A stretch of 63,836 nt of DNA from Chara braunii. Lineage: Eukaryota; Streptophyta; Charophyceae; Charales; Characeae. The stretch's first letter is position 1. Every line of letters begins with the position of its first letter. The stretch is taken from assembly GCA_003427395.1 (NCBI GenBank), contig BFEA01000374.1, forward strand, positions 908,881-972,716, written 5' to 3'. A program made the position numbers and the translations under genes. The notes beneath the pieces were generated by a model, which saw nothing but the letters and a program-made list of their open reading frames with translations, made no database searches and was not told the DNA's origin. Shown here one piece after another: positions 22,086-32,800 of the stretch.

Positions 22086-23030
22086 CTAGCCATGGGTTAA
22101 GCCTGCCGCTAAGTGTGCTTCAGCGCACAAGGGCCAAGACCCACAAGGTTTGTCTTTTGTCAAACAGGCTCCAGTAACAAGTGGATATATCCTGAATGGT
22201 TTGTCATACCACCGCTAACTTTCTCCACAATCTGCATCGTTCGGTCCTAACTAACTATCTCTGATTCTATCAGGCGGGTAAAGTGAGTTCTTGACTCAGA
22301 GAAGCTTACCACCCTTTGAAATTCTGATTTGAGCTCAATCACATGATCCCTTTCTGAATTAAATGAATGGTATTGCTTGTGGTGGCGAGGGACATGGGGC
22401 TCATACAAAGAAGGAAACTGAGTAGAATCGCAGGGACGAAGGGGCGAAGAAATGAGCCTTGTTCGTCACCTGGACCGACAGGGCAGCGGACTGATAGTTA
22501 GATCAGGGTAGACGTTAGGTAGTAGGTCGACGACATGCACAGAACTTTGAGTCACAAGTCTAGAAGGGATCTTCTAGGACCCAAAGAGAGGACGCTGAAA
22601 TTCTTTCGGACCATGTTGTGTCTACAGGTTCATGACTCTTGGAGGGGACTAAGGAAGAAATTCGTAAGGAACTGCAAATTCTGTTATCTTTGGATAACAG
22701 GTCGGTAGAACACCGACTCAACTTCCACTTAGTTAGATACCCACGCCTAAGACAAGACCTAAGAAGGAAGCAAATAAAACTTCCCCGTGTATCTATGCCT
22801 AAAATTGTCCAAATCACACTCAGAGGTCTTTGAAAATGTGAAGGGCTGGGGTAAAAGGAGTCAGGTTTAGGAAGGAATGTTGTCTTTCAAGGTTTTGGGG
22901 CGTGAGTAACTTGCTATGAATGGGTTAAAGGTTGACGCTTGTAGCGCATTCTGTGTCTGCATCTGTATGTGTGTATGTGATTTCTTGCATTTGCACAGGT
23001 GTTGGAACATTTGTGCGACGATCGAGAAAA
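22086..23030. other. No recognisable gene
   Basis: Unstructured sequence. A 64-codon plus frame (22639-22833) and an 85-codon minus frame overlap at 22560-22833 without homology. Confidence 0.4.
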
Positions 23031-23290
23031 CGCCCTCGGCTGGCCTACCTCTGCGACTGCATGTAAAAGCCTTCGCACGTGGGTCAGTAGCTCAGCAGGG
23101 ATACGCCCACCTAAGGGATGGTGACAGCTCCCGCAGGTGGAGGTATGTTGTACCTCNCACGTGGGTCAGTAGCTCAGCAGGGATACGCCCACCTAAGGGA
23201 TGGTGACAGCTCCCGCAGGTGGAGGTATGTTGTACCTCGCGGGACCCTAACCTGTCGTAGGGAGTCGCGAGAGGTATAGCACGCGCGCAC
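23030..23290 (+). repeat. SINE-like repeat with A box, copy 1, split by an assembly artefact
   Basis: Matches 34020-34190: shared text GGC(T)GACCTACCTCTGCGA, then CTTTCGCA(C/T)GTGG, a pol III A box TAGCTCAGCAG at 23088-23098, ACCTAAGGG.TGGTGACA, then CTGTCGTAGGG. An exact 81-bp piece (23076-23156) is repeated at 23158-23238 with a single N at 23157 between, which looks like a contig join of overlapping ends. Confidence 0.6.
23157..23157. other. Single N between identical 81-bp blocks
   Basis: The 81 bases before and the 81 after are identical, so one block is probably redundant. Confidence 0.85.
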
Positions 23291-24085
23291 GGTCGGAGTT
23301 GGTATTTTGTAAAGTGACCAAGAGACTCCTGCGTGACACGACCGTGAGGTCCGACACAAAAACTACTTTGCGTCTGGGTGTGGGACTGCCGCGTGCGACA
23401 ACGCGATCAGTGAGGGTCGACTTACGAGCGAAGTAAGAGGTGAGTTGAAGCGGGAGTTGGGCGACCTGACGAGCTAGTGCCGAATGTGCGGGGTTGACGC
23501 GTGGGGCTACGACAGACTGTAGCGCGCGGGCGAACCCGACGGGCACAGGAGGACGAAGGGGGGTGACAACTTCGTGGGTTAGTGCATGACGACGGACTGT
23601 CCGCATCGGAGAGAAAGAGAAAGAGAGAAAGAGAGCGAATGTTGATGGACATAGAGTTGTAATTTTCTTTTTCTTTTCCTTTACTTTTGTATATAAGTTT
23701 TGATTTCGGCTCGGGCAATTCGCCCTTATTTTTTTTCGATATCTCGATCTCGATCCTTCCTCTTTTGTGTACATTGGATGAACGAGTTCTGATGGAATGA
23801 TATGCTTGTCGTTTTTGCCTAATCATCATCGTTGCTTGTTACTTTGATCTTCTGTCAGGATTTGATGTTGTTGCGATGTCTGATGTGTGCGATGTCATTT
23901 TGCATGACCAGAAACGAGTGTTTGCGGGATCACTGAATGATTAGATGATTGGGTGATTATCTATGCCTTGTGGCGATTTTGCATGTAGGACTGAACCCTC
24001 ACTTTCGCGCGAAAATCAGCCAACAGACCCGTGTATGATCAAACACCTCGTGTGCACATGTGTAAGCGCGATCTGATCAGCGCGG
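23291..24085. other. No recognisable gene
   Basis: A 175-codon minus frame at 23247-23774 is Arg/Lys/Pro-rich and overlaps other frames of similar length. A GAGAAAGAGA stretch lies at 23610-23635. Nothing is recognised. Confidence 0.35.
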
Positions 24086-24949
24086 TGTCGGACCAAATAC
24101 CCTTACAAGGGTATTTGGCCATGATAATACAATTGACGGGCCAACTGTGCCGACCACCTTGAAAGACTAGTCTAAGCTTAGAATGTCGTACAAACTGGCG
24201 CGACGTTCTGACACTCGCCATGATAGTCAGGACCAACACCGATACCCTTCCACCAGGAAGGTCGAGAGGTTGAACGGGTTACTATTATGCCAGGATACAT
24301 AGATGGCACGCCTTGTGCGGCCTCAAGTACTCGGCACACCTACCATTACTTAGCATAGAGGTCAACTTACCCCTATTTGGGCGCTTTCGTTGTGCCGACC
24401 TCAATAACGTGGTCGTAGGTAGGTGGCGGTCGTTAGGCCTTCCGAACAAACGAGTGGCTTGTGCCCGCGCTCGAGCCGACAAAACACTCAGATGTTACAC
24501 AAGATGACTTGTGTGAAAAGGGAACGGGTCCGGTCCGCTAATTAGACTAGACCTCTCCTTATACGGGAACTACTCCCATTCTGTCAAGAATGGGAGCTAG
24601 CTCGGTAGGTCTCGGTAGGATCTAAGAAGAAAAGGGTATGGGGATCGAGGCCTACCGGCCGCTGAGACTAACTCCCTTTTTACGGGGAGCTCAATTATAT
24701 TTTGCCCCGGGGACGGTCGGTCGGGACTTGAACCCGCGACCACCATATTAGGAGTAGTTCTAGTTGCCCTGTTAAAACGGGGCTTGACACTTGGCAGGCT
24801 GGGGGAACTGCGGTTAGATTTGTTAGGTTCTTTTATTTTCGTTTTCTTTTGTTTTCTTTTTTTTCGTTGTCTCTCAACGGCCTACCTACCCCGAAGGGGC
24901 CCAAATGAATCCCGCCCCAATACTAAGGCGGATTCATCTAGTGAGAAGC
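24086..24949 (+). repeat. Hairpin-rich interspersed element, copy 2
   Basis: Same landmarks as 10371-11460. The first 38 nt are identical, including the 12-bp hairpin at 24093-24118. A second hairpin lies at 24573-24596 (stem CTCCCATTCT, loop GTCA), directly followed by the A-box-like TAGCTCGGTAG at 24598-24608. A perfect minus-strand B box follows (reverse complement of GGACTTGAACC within 24723-24735), then a T run, then the closing block with a hairpin (24905-24937). The second hairpin occupies the same place as in copy 1 but with unrelated stem sequence. Confidence 0.6.
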
Positions 24950-26110
24950 CTCCCCGATCGTGGCCCGACCGGACTTCTCCACGGGCAGGGCACTACGGGC
25001 AAGAGTAGCGCAGCGGTGCTCGGCCGAGAAAAGCGGAAGGGAGGGAGAGCACAGGAGGCAGCAGCGAGCGCAAACCATTGGTAGGCATGCATTCGTGGGC
25101 AAAGTAGGCGCTCAGCGATCACTTGCGCGCGAGCGGATGGGCATGGTAAGCATGCGTGTGCAAACGCAAAAAGCGAGAGGAGCGCGGCGACATGTGAGTA
25201 AGGCAAAAAACTAGCAAACGGAGGCGAGGGGGGGAGAAGAAGAAGAAGAGGAAGGAGAAGAGGAAGGAGAAGAGGAAGGAGAAGAGGAAGGAGAAGAGGA
25301 AGGAGAAGAAGGAACCGAACCTACCTCCTTTGAAGTCGGTGAAAGGTGATGATCAGGGCGTGGGGTTTGGAACCTTGAGTTACGAAGGACTCTCCACGCG
25401 TGACTTGAGTAGTCTTAGTTTACGAATGACAGGCGAATCACTCTCTCTAAGGATCGACGTAAAAACCTTCTACAGCGCCTTGAGCCGACGCTCTTTGAGG
25501 GCTATCGAGACGGGAGCGACAAGTACGAGGGAAACGGAAGAAAGAAGCAGGTAAGCCCCTAATCGGTTAAACTCCCGCAACTTCCATCTACGAGGAAAAG
25601 GGAACAAATGAATCTAACACTAGACCAAGGAAGTATATATTATCTCTAAGTGTGTAGGTGTGAAAGTGTGTATTAGGGGATCGCGCGACGAGCATCTTGC
25701 AAATTTCGTCGGCAAGATGAGTGAAATCTAAGGAATCTTCCACCAGAACGTGGAAATGGGCATCACCTTTTCATATATATGTGCATGCGAAAGCATGCGC
25801 GCGTACTTGAACGTGTGTATGTGTGCGAGTAAGTGAGTGCATACTTACGTGGCCAGAGGCTGGTTTCATGACACTTCCATCGATAAGAAAAGCACAACAG
25901 ATCGATATGCCGTTACTTTCATCGACGGGATAGGCGGATCGAAAGAGCTACACTATTAATGTGAGTGTGTGTAGGCGTGTGCATATGTGTGTATGCGAGT
26001 GGGTATGAGTGTGTACGTGAGTAAGTACGTGTGTCGATCTTGCGACTAGCTTCATTGCGTCTTCGTCGATAAGATAAATACGTCGAATGAACCTAGCGCA
26101 ATATCATGGT
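24950..26110. other. Non-coding; 12-bp tandem repeat and possible small exon
   Basis: 25222-25315 is a tandem repeat of GAAGAGGAAGGA. A plus frame at 25330-25551 ends at CAG|GTAAGC and could be an exon, but its peptide is unrecognised. Between 25560 and 26700 a diverged unit recurs (phrases like CTTCCATCGATAAGA...CGAATGAACCTA) about four times. Confidence 0.4.
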
Positions 26111-26129
26111 AATATACACGGATTTGGAA

Positions 26130-26535
26130 GATCGAGAGTGTGCGAGAGAGGCGAGGGAGAGAGAGAGAGAGGAGGAGGAGAGATGGGGGGAAAGATAAAA
26201 GAGGAGAGAGAGAGAGAGAGAGGAGGAGTGATGGGAGTGAAATCAAGGAGGAGAGGAGAGGGAGAGAGAGAGAGGAGAAGGAGAGATGGGGGAGAGATCA
26301 AAGAGGAAAGAGAGAGTGAGAGAGGAGAAGGAGTGATGGGCGTGAGATCAAGGAGGAGAGGAGAGAGGGAGAGAGAGAGGAAAAGGAGGGATGGGGGAGA
26401 GATCAAGGGGGAGAAAGGGAGAGAGAGAGGAGAGGGAGTGATGGGAGAGAGATCAAGGAGGAGAGAGAGAGAGAGAGGAGAAGGAGTGATGGGAGAGAGA
26501 TCAAGGAGGAGAGGAGAGAGAGAGAGAGAGATGCT
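26130..26535. repeat. GA-rich minisatellite, about 57-bp unit
   Basis: Units contain AGGAG.GATGGG.GAGAGATCAA followed by GAGA runs, repeated about seven times. The 219-codon frame is an artefact of it. Confidence 0.85.
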
Positions 26536-26855
26536 TCGATCAATTCGTTGGGCAACGCGCTGGGCACCGGGTAAGCCACCGAGGCCGCGGCTGACTTCGC
26601 GCAACTTCCAATCGACAAGGATGGGCAAAAATCGGTCAAATCTAACGCTACAACGTCGACATACTCACTACTATCCATGTATGTGTGTGTGTGCATATGT
26701 GTGTGAGAGAGAAGGAGAGAAAGGGACTATAAGTCTCCAACCGTAGCTCGCCGCGCGCTACTTGGATCGATAGAACGGGCGGATCAAAGGTGGCGGTGTA
26801 TATTTTCCCGTTTCAGCAGATGATTCACTCCGAGTTTGCTCGTCCTATCGATGGA

Positions 26856-26857
<2 letters not shown>

Positions 26858-26904
<47 letters not shown>
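26858..26904. repeat. GT microsatellite
   Basis: Uninterrupted TG run. Confidence 0.95.
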
Positions 26905-26908
<4 letters not shown>

Positions 26909-28490
26909 GCTGGTTGCCGTCCTCCGCCGAATAGAAGGCACGATCATTATCACTGTACCGTAGAGTGGAAGTTGCCCCGAATACAGCTTAACTGCCCGTT
27001 TTCGTTCTATTCAGGGAGAGACGGTAAGGTACTGCAATTGTGTTGGTGATGGGTGTTCACCCTTGTTCAGATCTATGGAAGAAGCTTTTTTGATCGAGGG
27101 GAATTGGACAGTGATCGAACACTCATTATCACGCTATGAAACATGATGGGATTGATTGGGTGATTGCGTTGATCTTTGATTAGCACCCCAATTGATTAAT
27201 CATGGATGTGTATAACGTCGTGACCAAGGACAAACGGTAGGACTTTTGTGCATGTATCTGATCTACACTGTGCAGTTCGTGCGCCTGCTAGCACTCTGGC
27301 TGAGATGCCCCACATACTTTAATTCCTTCCTAAATAATACTATGAATACGCCAAAGAGAGTCGGTCACAATCGTCGTTACCCGCCGTTGGCTCTCCGCTC
27401 ATCATCTACGCCATCGCCATCATCTGCCTCCTCCTTCTCCTTCTACTCGTCATCATTATCTTCAACGATAACAACCATCTTACGACATACTCCTACTAGG
27501 ACTTTTCTGGATGTATAGTGACCGTTTTTCGACCCCACCTAGATGCACCCGACCGCGATTACTTCTACGGAGAAGTGGGGAATGTCCTAGTGTGGCTATG
27601 TCCTCAGTGTGGCCCTACACTATGCGCCTTGATGCATTCATCCCTTCATTTAATACAAGTGAAATTCACGTGGGGACTATGGGATGGTGATGGTGGTCAT
27701 AGTGATGATGATGATGATAATGATTTTAGTGGGTCACTTCATCACTATAGTTTACCCCAACGCAAGGCATCGTCATCAAGGCGTCTTCATCATGATTGTA
27801 TCTGATCGGACGTTTTGTTTGGATACGTTCATGATCATCGGGGGGCGTTCTGTTCGAAGGAAAGCAGGGAAATGGAGGGTAAGTGTCTGAGCTTCGTGGG
27901 AGTAGGAAGCATGTGCCCGCGCTGTGCGGAAATATAAAAAACGGTGTTTGCACTACTCGGGAAGAATAGAAAGCGAGTGCGTGCGTCAATTTGAAATCGA
28001 AAGCGAATGCCTTCGCTGTGCGGGAATAGGAAGCGAGTGTCTGCGCAACTTGGGAAATCGAAAGCAAGTGTTTGCGTTTTGTCAAGTAACCAACACTTTT
28101 CTCTTGTGACAAGCGCGGCCATCGACTTTCGACTCTCAATTAATTGATAGTTGGTTGGTCGTAAAGGGTGCGCGTTCGAGGCTGAAGAAGATGAAGGAGA
28201 AAAAAGAGGCAAGGGGGTGCACAAGTCTGAAAAAAAAATTGTGAAAGGGATTACTGTGTTACGAGGTAGAACGAGGGTAGAAACAACAGCGAGGAGTAGA
28301 CAAGGAGAGGGGGAGTTTTGCTGACCGCCAAGTGGCTTGAGTTCCCCATGCGTAATGCTATAGAGCGATCATGTCGGGGGGGGGGCGTGCAAGAAGAAGG
28401 TGACGATGATTGATGATTATGATAGATAACGATGATTGGTGGCGGTCGATGATGATGATGATGATGATGACGATGATGACGATGATTTGA
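26905..28490. other. No gene; short minisatellite inside
   Basis: 27900-28090 contains a repeat of about 35-40 bp built on GGGAA(T)..GAAAGCGAGTG..TGCG, about five copies. A GATGATGATG run lies at 27700-27720 and 28450-28485. No homology is seen. Confidence 0.45.
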
Positions 28491-28500
28491 GAGCACTCAC

Positions 28501-28625
28501 CGTATATAGGCGATGTTCTGCATAGGTGACATCTTTAAGTACTTTGGGGCCACCGCGCGTGACACCGTTGCAACTCGGACTGCAATAGGGGTCTATTTCC
28601 TAGCCCCAATGCCCCACAACTAGCC
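28501..28625 (-). other. Exon-like cassette copy 13 (outlier)
   Basis: Encodes VATVSRAVAPKYLKMSPMQN, then IAYIR and the canonical donor GTGAGT. It lies 9 kb from the main array, yet its NPKYLKM-type core is among the best conserved, and it has the same adjoining GATGATG run as copy 3. Confidence 0.5.
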
Positions 28626-28660
28626 CTCAACTGAAAGAAAAAGAAACGACCAACTTCCAA

Positions 28661-29386
28661 GTGCATCCGGGCTCAATTTTGGCTCCGGATGCACCTAAAA
28701 TATGTGTTTCTCCTCCCCCATGTAATCCGTTGTATTTCGGTTGCATAGGGCCTTGATTTTTCTTGATTTTCTCTGCAAAATCAAGAGAAATCAAGATCCT
28801 TTGCAACCGCCATATTCCATAATGTATCTGGTCATGGATGCATCTTCCCAAGTGGTCGTTTTTTACTGTTAAGGTCTTTTTCTCTTTTCTTTTCTTTTCT
28901 CTTTTCTTTTCTTTTCTCTTTTCTTTTCATTTCTTTTTCCTCCTTTCTTGGACAGTAGGGACCTGCCAGTCCCTACTTGTGGCAGTCCCTACTGACGGCC
29001 AACTCACTCACTCCCTCTCACTTTTTTTGTCTTATTCTCCCACATTTTTCTTTTCTTTCCTTTCTTTTTTTAGCATGCCAAGTGTCAAGTGGCCGTTAAG
29101 GCCCTTTTTTATGCCCTTCCTCTTAGTTTTGACCCTCCCTATGCCCATGGTTCAATCCGTTATATCTCGGACTGCAATAATGGTTTCCTCATGCCCATGG
29201 GAGCTTCCTTTTTCCTTTATTTCTCTCCCACAGTAGCCCCTCCTACTCCGATTTTCTCCCGAAGACCCATTTTTCACATGGAGTCTCTTTTGACTCCATT
29301 TTCTTGAGGGAGGTTGATCCGAGATTTTTCGGATTGCTCCCATGCCTGCTAATATTTTTTGGCCGTCAAGATCCCGATCTTGACGG
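28661..29386. repeat. Cluster of six short hairpins
   Basis: Inverted repeats: 28661-28694 (stem GTGCATCCGG), 28752-28795 (19-bp arms, one G-T), 28954-28977 (stem AGTAGGGAC), 29278-29299 (stem ATGGAGTC), 29317-29334 (stem ATCCGA) and 29363-29386 (stem CCGTCAAGATC, 2-nt loop). Loops are 2-14 nt. Stems are unrelated to one another. No gene is present. Confidence 0.75.
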
Positions 29387-29454
29387 TGCATCTTTTTTTA
29401 ATTGTTTTCCCCTTGTGTCGCGCCGCCGTTTCTCTTGAGGCCTTCTCATGTCCC

Positions 29455-29590
29455 CGTCACTCGTCCCGCCGGTGGTCCCAACACTTTGTCCCGTCGGTGG
29501 TCCCCGACACTTTGTCTCGTCGGTGGTCCCCGACACTTTGTCCCGTCGGTGGTCCCCGACACTTAGTCCCCCCGTGGTCCTCGACATATT
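29455..29590. repeat. About 25-bp tandem repeat
   Basis: GTCCCGTCGGTGGTCCCCGA followed by CACTT is repeated about five times. Overlapping frames on both strands are by-products. Confidence 0.8.
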
Positions 29591-30515
29591 TTGTCCCGGT
29601 TACCATTATTTTTACTTAGTCTCACGTGGTCCCTGGTGCCTTTCCCCAAGGTGTCCCACGTTCTTTGGGCGTCTACCGCCCCACGGCGACTCCCTTTCCC
29701 TTGTCTTTCTCGGGCCTTGTGCACGTCGATTTTCTTTGACCGCTGGACCTCCAGTCCGAGGCTCCCGGTAATTGCCACGGGCGGGCCCCACGTTGGGCCC
29801 TTATTTTCTAGCGCCCTACGGTCACCGGGGCCGTCCTCCTCCCGGCTGCCTTATTCTCTCGTCGTCCACTGCGCCGCATTTTGCAAGTTGACGGCCCCTC
29901 GGCCTTAGTCATATTTCAGTGTGGCCCTCCTGGCCTCATGCTATGCCCCTATGTGCCCATGTCCTCACGCTTACTTGCTTCTCGTCGCTGGTTCTTTCCC
30001 CCTGCGGTTCTCAACCCAGGGCACTGTTCCTTCCGGCGGCCTAGTCCCTTGTCTTTTCTCTCTCTTGTCTCCTTACTCCAGATTTCTCTGTCGTGCATAA
30101 TTTGGCTATATACAGACTCTCGAGTGACTGGGTGTTATTCGGGACCCACCGGTCTCGACACCGGCCACGGGGCTGAGATGCCCTCACTGAGAGCACACGC
30201 ACACTACCACTTCCAAGAATGTATGCAACTGCAATCATGGTCTGGAACACTGTTTCCCTTTTTTTTTTTTGTGAGTTTCACAGACGCAACTTTTTTTTTT
30301 TTTTTTCTCCTCGTGAAAAAGAAATGGAGTGGGACCCAGGCTCGGCAAATTCAGAGCGCAATGAAATTCAGGGTCGGCAAAAACAGGCTCGAAGGTACTG
30401 GTGGTTTAAGTCTCTTTAGATTCATCCTTTTTCAGATTTCGTTTATATTTTTTTTCTTTTTCTTTCTTTTTTTTCTCTCTTTTTGATGCCTCTTGTTCTC
30501 ACGAACTGAGTGAAC
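29591..30515. other. No recognisable gene
   Basis: A 201-codon plus frame at 29881-30486 ends in Phe-rich low complexity from T runs (30255-30310). No family is recognised. Confidence 0.4.
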
Positions 30516-30539
30516 GCCCGTTCGTTTTAACGAACGGGC
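30516..30539. repeat. 11-bp perfect hairpin
   Basis: Stem GCCCGTTCGTT with its exact complement and a TT loop. Its counterpart at 31357-31380 has compensatory changes. Confidence 0.85.
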
Positions 30540-30630
30540 TGCTTTACCTTGGCCTCATGCTACCTATAAGATGTGCAAAATCGAACAAATCTACCGTTAG
30601 AACATGGCAATACACATTCCTACGTGTAAC

Positions 30631-30645
30631 ACGTGTGTGTGTATG

Positions 30646-30692
<47 letters not shown>
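30631..30692. repeat. GT microsatellite
   Basis: TG run followed by GA; on the minus strand a donor-like TAG|GTAAGA has its exon end at 30720. Confidence 0.9.
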
Positions 30693-30707
<15 letters not shown>

Positions 30708-30720
30708 AAGGAGTCTTACC

Positions 30721-31356
30721 TAGCGTTGACCTCTGCTACGAAACGGGCAGCAAGACGTTGAAACGCCCGTACTTGGCGTTGAAGGCGCCTAGGTACAAAC
30801 GCACGTACGAGATGCGAAATGAGGATTGTTGGGGACTTGCAGTCCCCATGTGTAATGACAGGCGTCCGTGACGACGGGCATCAGTTTGTTTTTTAGGTAA
30901 GTTTTAAGTTTTAAGTTTTTTGTGTTTAGATTTTAGTTTTTTCTTTTTTTTTTATCCCCCCCCACTCGTTTGTATCAGTATTAAAGGTTGCACCCGTTCG
31001 TTTAGTAATGGGCAGCAGTCTGCTATTCAGCACCTGAATCAGGCACTCGAGATGCGCCAAATACAGACGCGGATAGCACGTGGGGTAGGGGAAGAATGAC
31101 CCTGCTGAGCTTAACTCTAGTTCGACTCTATAAAATGACTTGAGGTAGAGAGGGCGGTTGTTCGTTGTGGACGACGGGCTGGCCCACACAAAGAACCCCC
31201 GTGTTAAAAAAAAGAAAAAAAAAAAAAAAAAAAAAAAACGAGAAGAAGAAAAAAAGAAAGAAAAGAAGGAAAAAAAAACGGGGTAACAGCCACATACGTG
31301 GCCGCAGGCGTGAAATAGATACAGGGGATAGAAGGTTTTAGGGGTGAAGACATTGC
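30721..31356. other. No gene; A run at 31207-31239
   Basis: The A-rich tract could be the tail of a retroposed sequence, but no source is visible. The 146-codon minus frame across it is Phe-rich from the A run. Confidence 0.4.
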
Positions 31357-31656
31357 GCCTGTTCATTTTTTTGAACAGGCTGCAATCTGGCTGGGTACAA
31401 CCATTTCCTGGAGCATGTGGCCTGCGGGGAAGGCCAAATATTTATGGGAATGGATGGCCTTGGTTCCCTAGGGGAAAACCAAGGCACAATGCTCCTGGCC
31501 GTTGATTTAGATCAAGGGTCAGGAGCATCGATGAATTTTGTCTGGCAGTGGGCAAAGTAGCTGCCCACGTGCCTTTCGCTGGCTATAGAAGTCGGCACTC
31601 CACCCAGCAGCCTCACACTTGTGGCAGTGTTGCTGGGCCATTCACTTGAGTGAATG
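31357..31656. repeat. Six consecutive hairpins in 300 bp
   Basis: 31357-31380 (stem GCCTGTTCA), 31418-31436 (TGGCCT), 31457-31485 (GCCTTGGTT), 31490-31527 (TGCTCCTG), 31548-31568 (GTGGGCA) and 31639-31656 (CATTCACT, loop TG). A TATA-like GGCTATAGAAG lies at 31582 between the fifth and sixth. This arrangement could be the control region of an LTR. Confidence 0.7.
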
Positions 31657-32670
31657 CTGGCTGGCTGCTACTGTGGGGCGGTGCTGCTGGTGGAGGTGCT
31701 ACGGGTGGAGAGTTGAAGGTCTACAGGATGGAGGGAGACACTGTTGGAGGAGGAGAGGAGAGACAGCCATAGCCAAGGGTTGGAGGCTCTTTGCCCCACC
31801 CTTGTGCTGATGCTGCGGTGGTAAGGTTGTGTTAGGGTCGGACAGCGCGGCAAGCGGCAAGGGTTTGTCGGGGGTTACGCTGCCGAAATCTTGGCTCGAC
31901 GGCAACCTTTTTTTTTAGAGGGGAAGTGCTGCCAAATTTGGCGGCACGGCAATGGCGGTGTATCCGACGGGGACTATGCAACCGAATTTGGCAGCGGCGT
32001 CGACATTTTTTTTTGTGTAAGGAAGTGTTGTCCGGTTGACGACTTGTCTGCAGAAACCTTTTTTTTTTTTTAAGGGGAAGTGCTGCCATTTTTTTTGGCA
32101 TGGCGGCAATAAAACTTTTAGTGGAAGTGCTACTTTTTTTTCGGCACGGCGGCAATAACAGTTTTCAGTAGGGTTATGCTGCGTATTTGACAACACGGCG
32201 AGCGATGGTCACGCCGTTGGTTTTTGGTGTGTGACGGCTATGGCGGACCAGCATGATATAGAGGTTGGACTGACAGTGGTGCACGATTGGGTCTGTGCGA
32301 CAGTGGTGCGTGGGCCAACGGCATGAAGAGAGTGCGGATTGGATGCACGTGGGGGGGTAGTCATTGGGGCTCGCGGCACATGCGGTTTTCAACCAGGGCC
32401 ACTTTTATTTTTTTTGCGACGTGTTGAGCAAGCGGATTTTAAGTTTGGGACCATACGGTGCTTTAGCGGTAACGTGGGACCACTTGGGCCATTTTGGGAC
32501 CAGGTGAGACTGATTTTGAGATCGGGACGATCAAGTTGGTGTGGCTATTGTGAGCGGGCGTGGTGATTGGAGGCGGCGTGGATTTGCGATTGGTTGGTGG
32601 GACCACATGGGTTTCGTAAGTACACCCTTCTTGAGGGCTATCTCGCTTCAATCCTTGTGGGTGCCCGCTT
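31657..32670. other. No recognisable gene
   Basis: Contains a loosely repeated unit of about 60-90 bp with T or A runs flanked by GGGAAGTGCTGCC and GGC(A)GCGGC (31910-32165). Frames overlap on both strands without homology. Confidence 0.4.
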
Positions 32671-32800
32671 AGTGTCCTTGTGGACACTTGAGGAGGACGC
32701 GGACCATCTTTAGTAGACAGTCACAACTTGCGAGTTGTGCGACCAATCTCTTTGGGAGTATTCGACTTTCTTGAGTGAGCCGGACAAAACTTCACTCAAG
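32671..32800. repeat. Cluster of three hairpins
   Basis: 32671-32688 (stem AGTGTCC), 32722-32739 (CACAACT, loop TGCG) and 32770-32800 (CTTGAGTGA, 13-nt loop). Confidence 0.75.

Noticed and set aside
26087-26746. 219-codon Arg/Glu/Gly frame
   Set aside because: Product of the GA-rich minisatellite.
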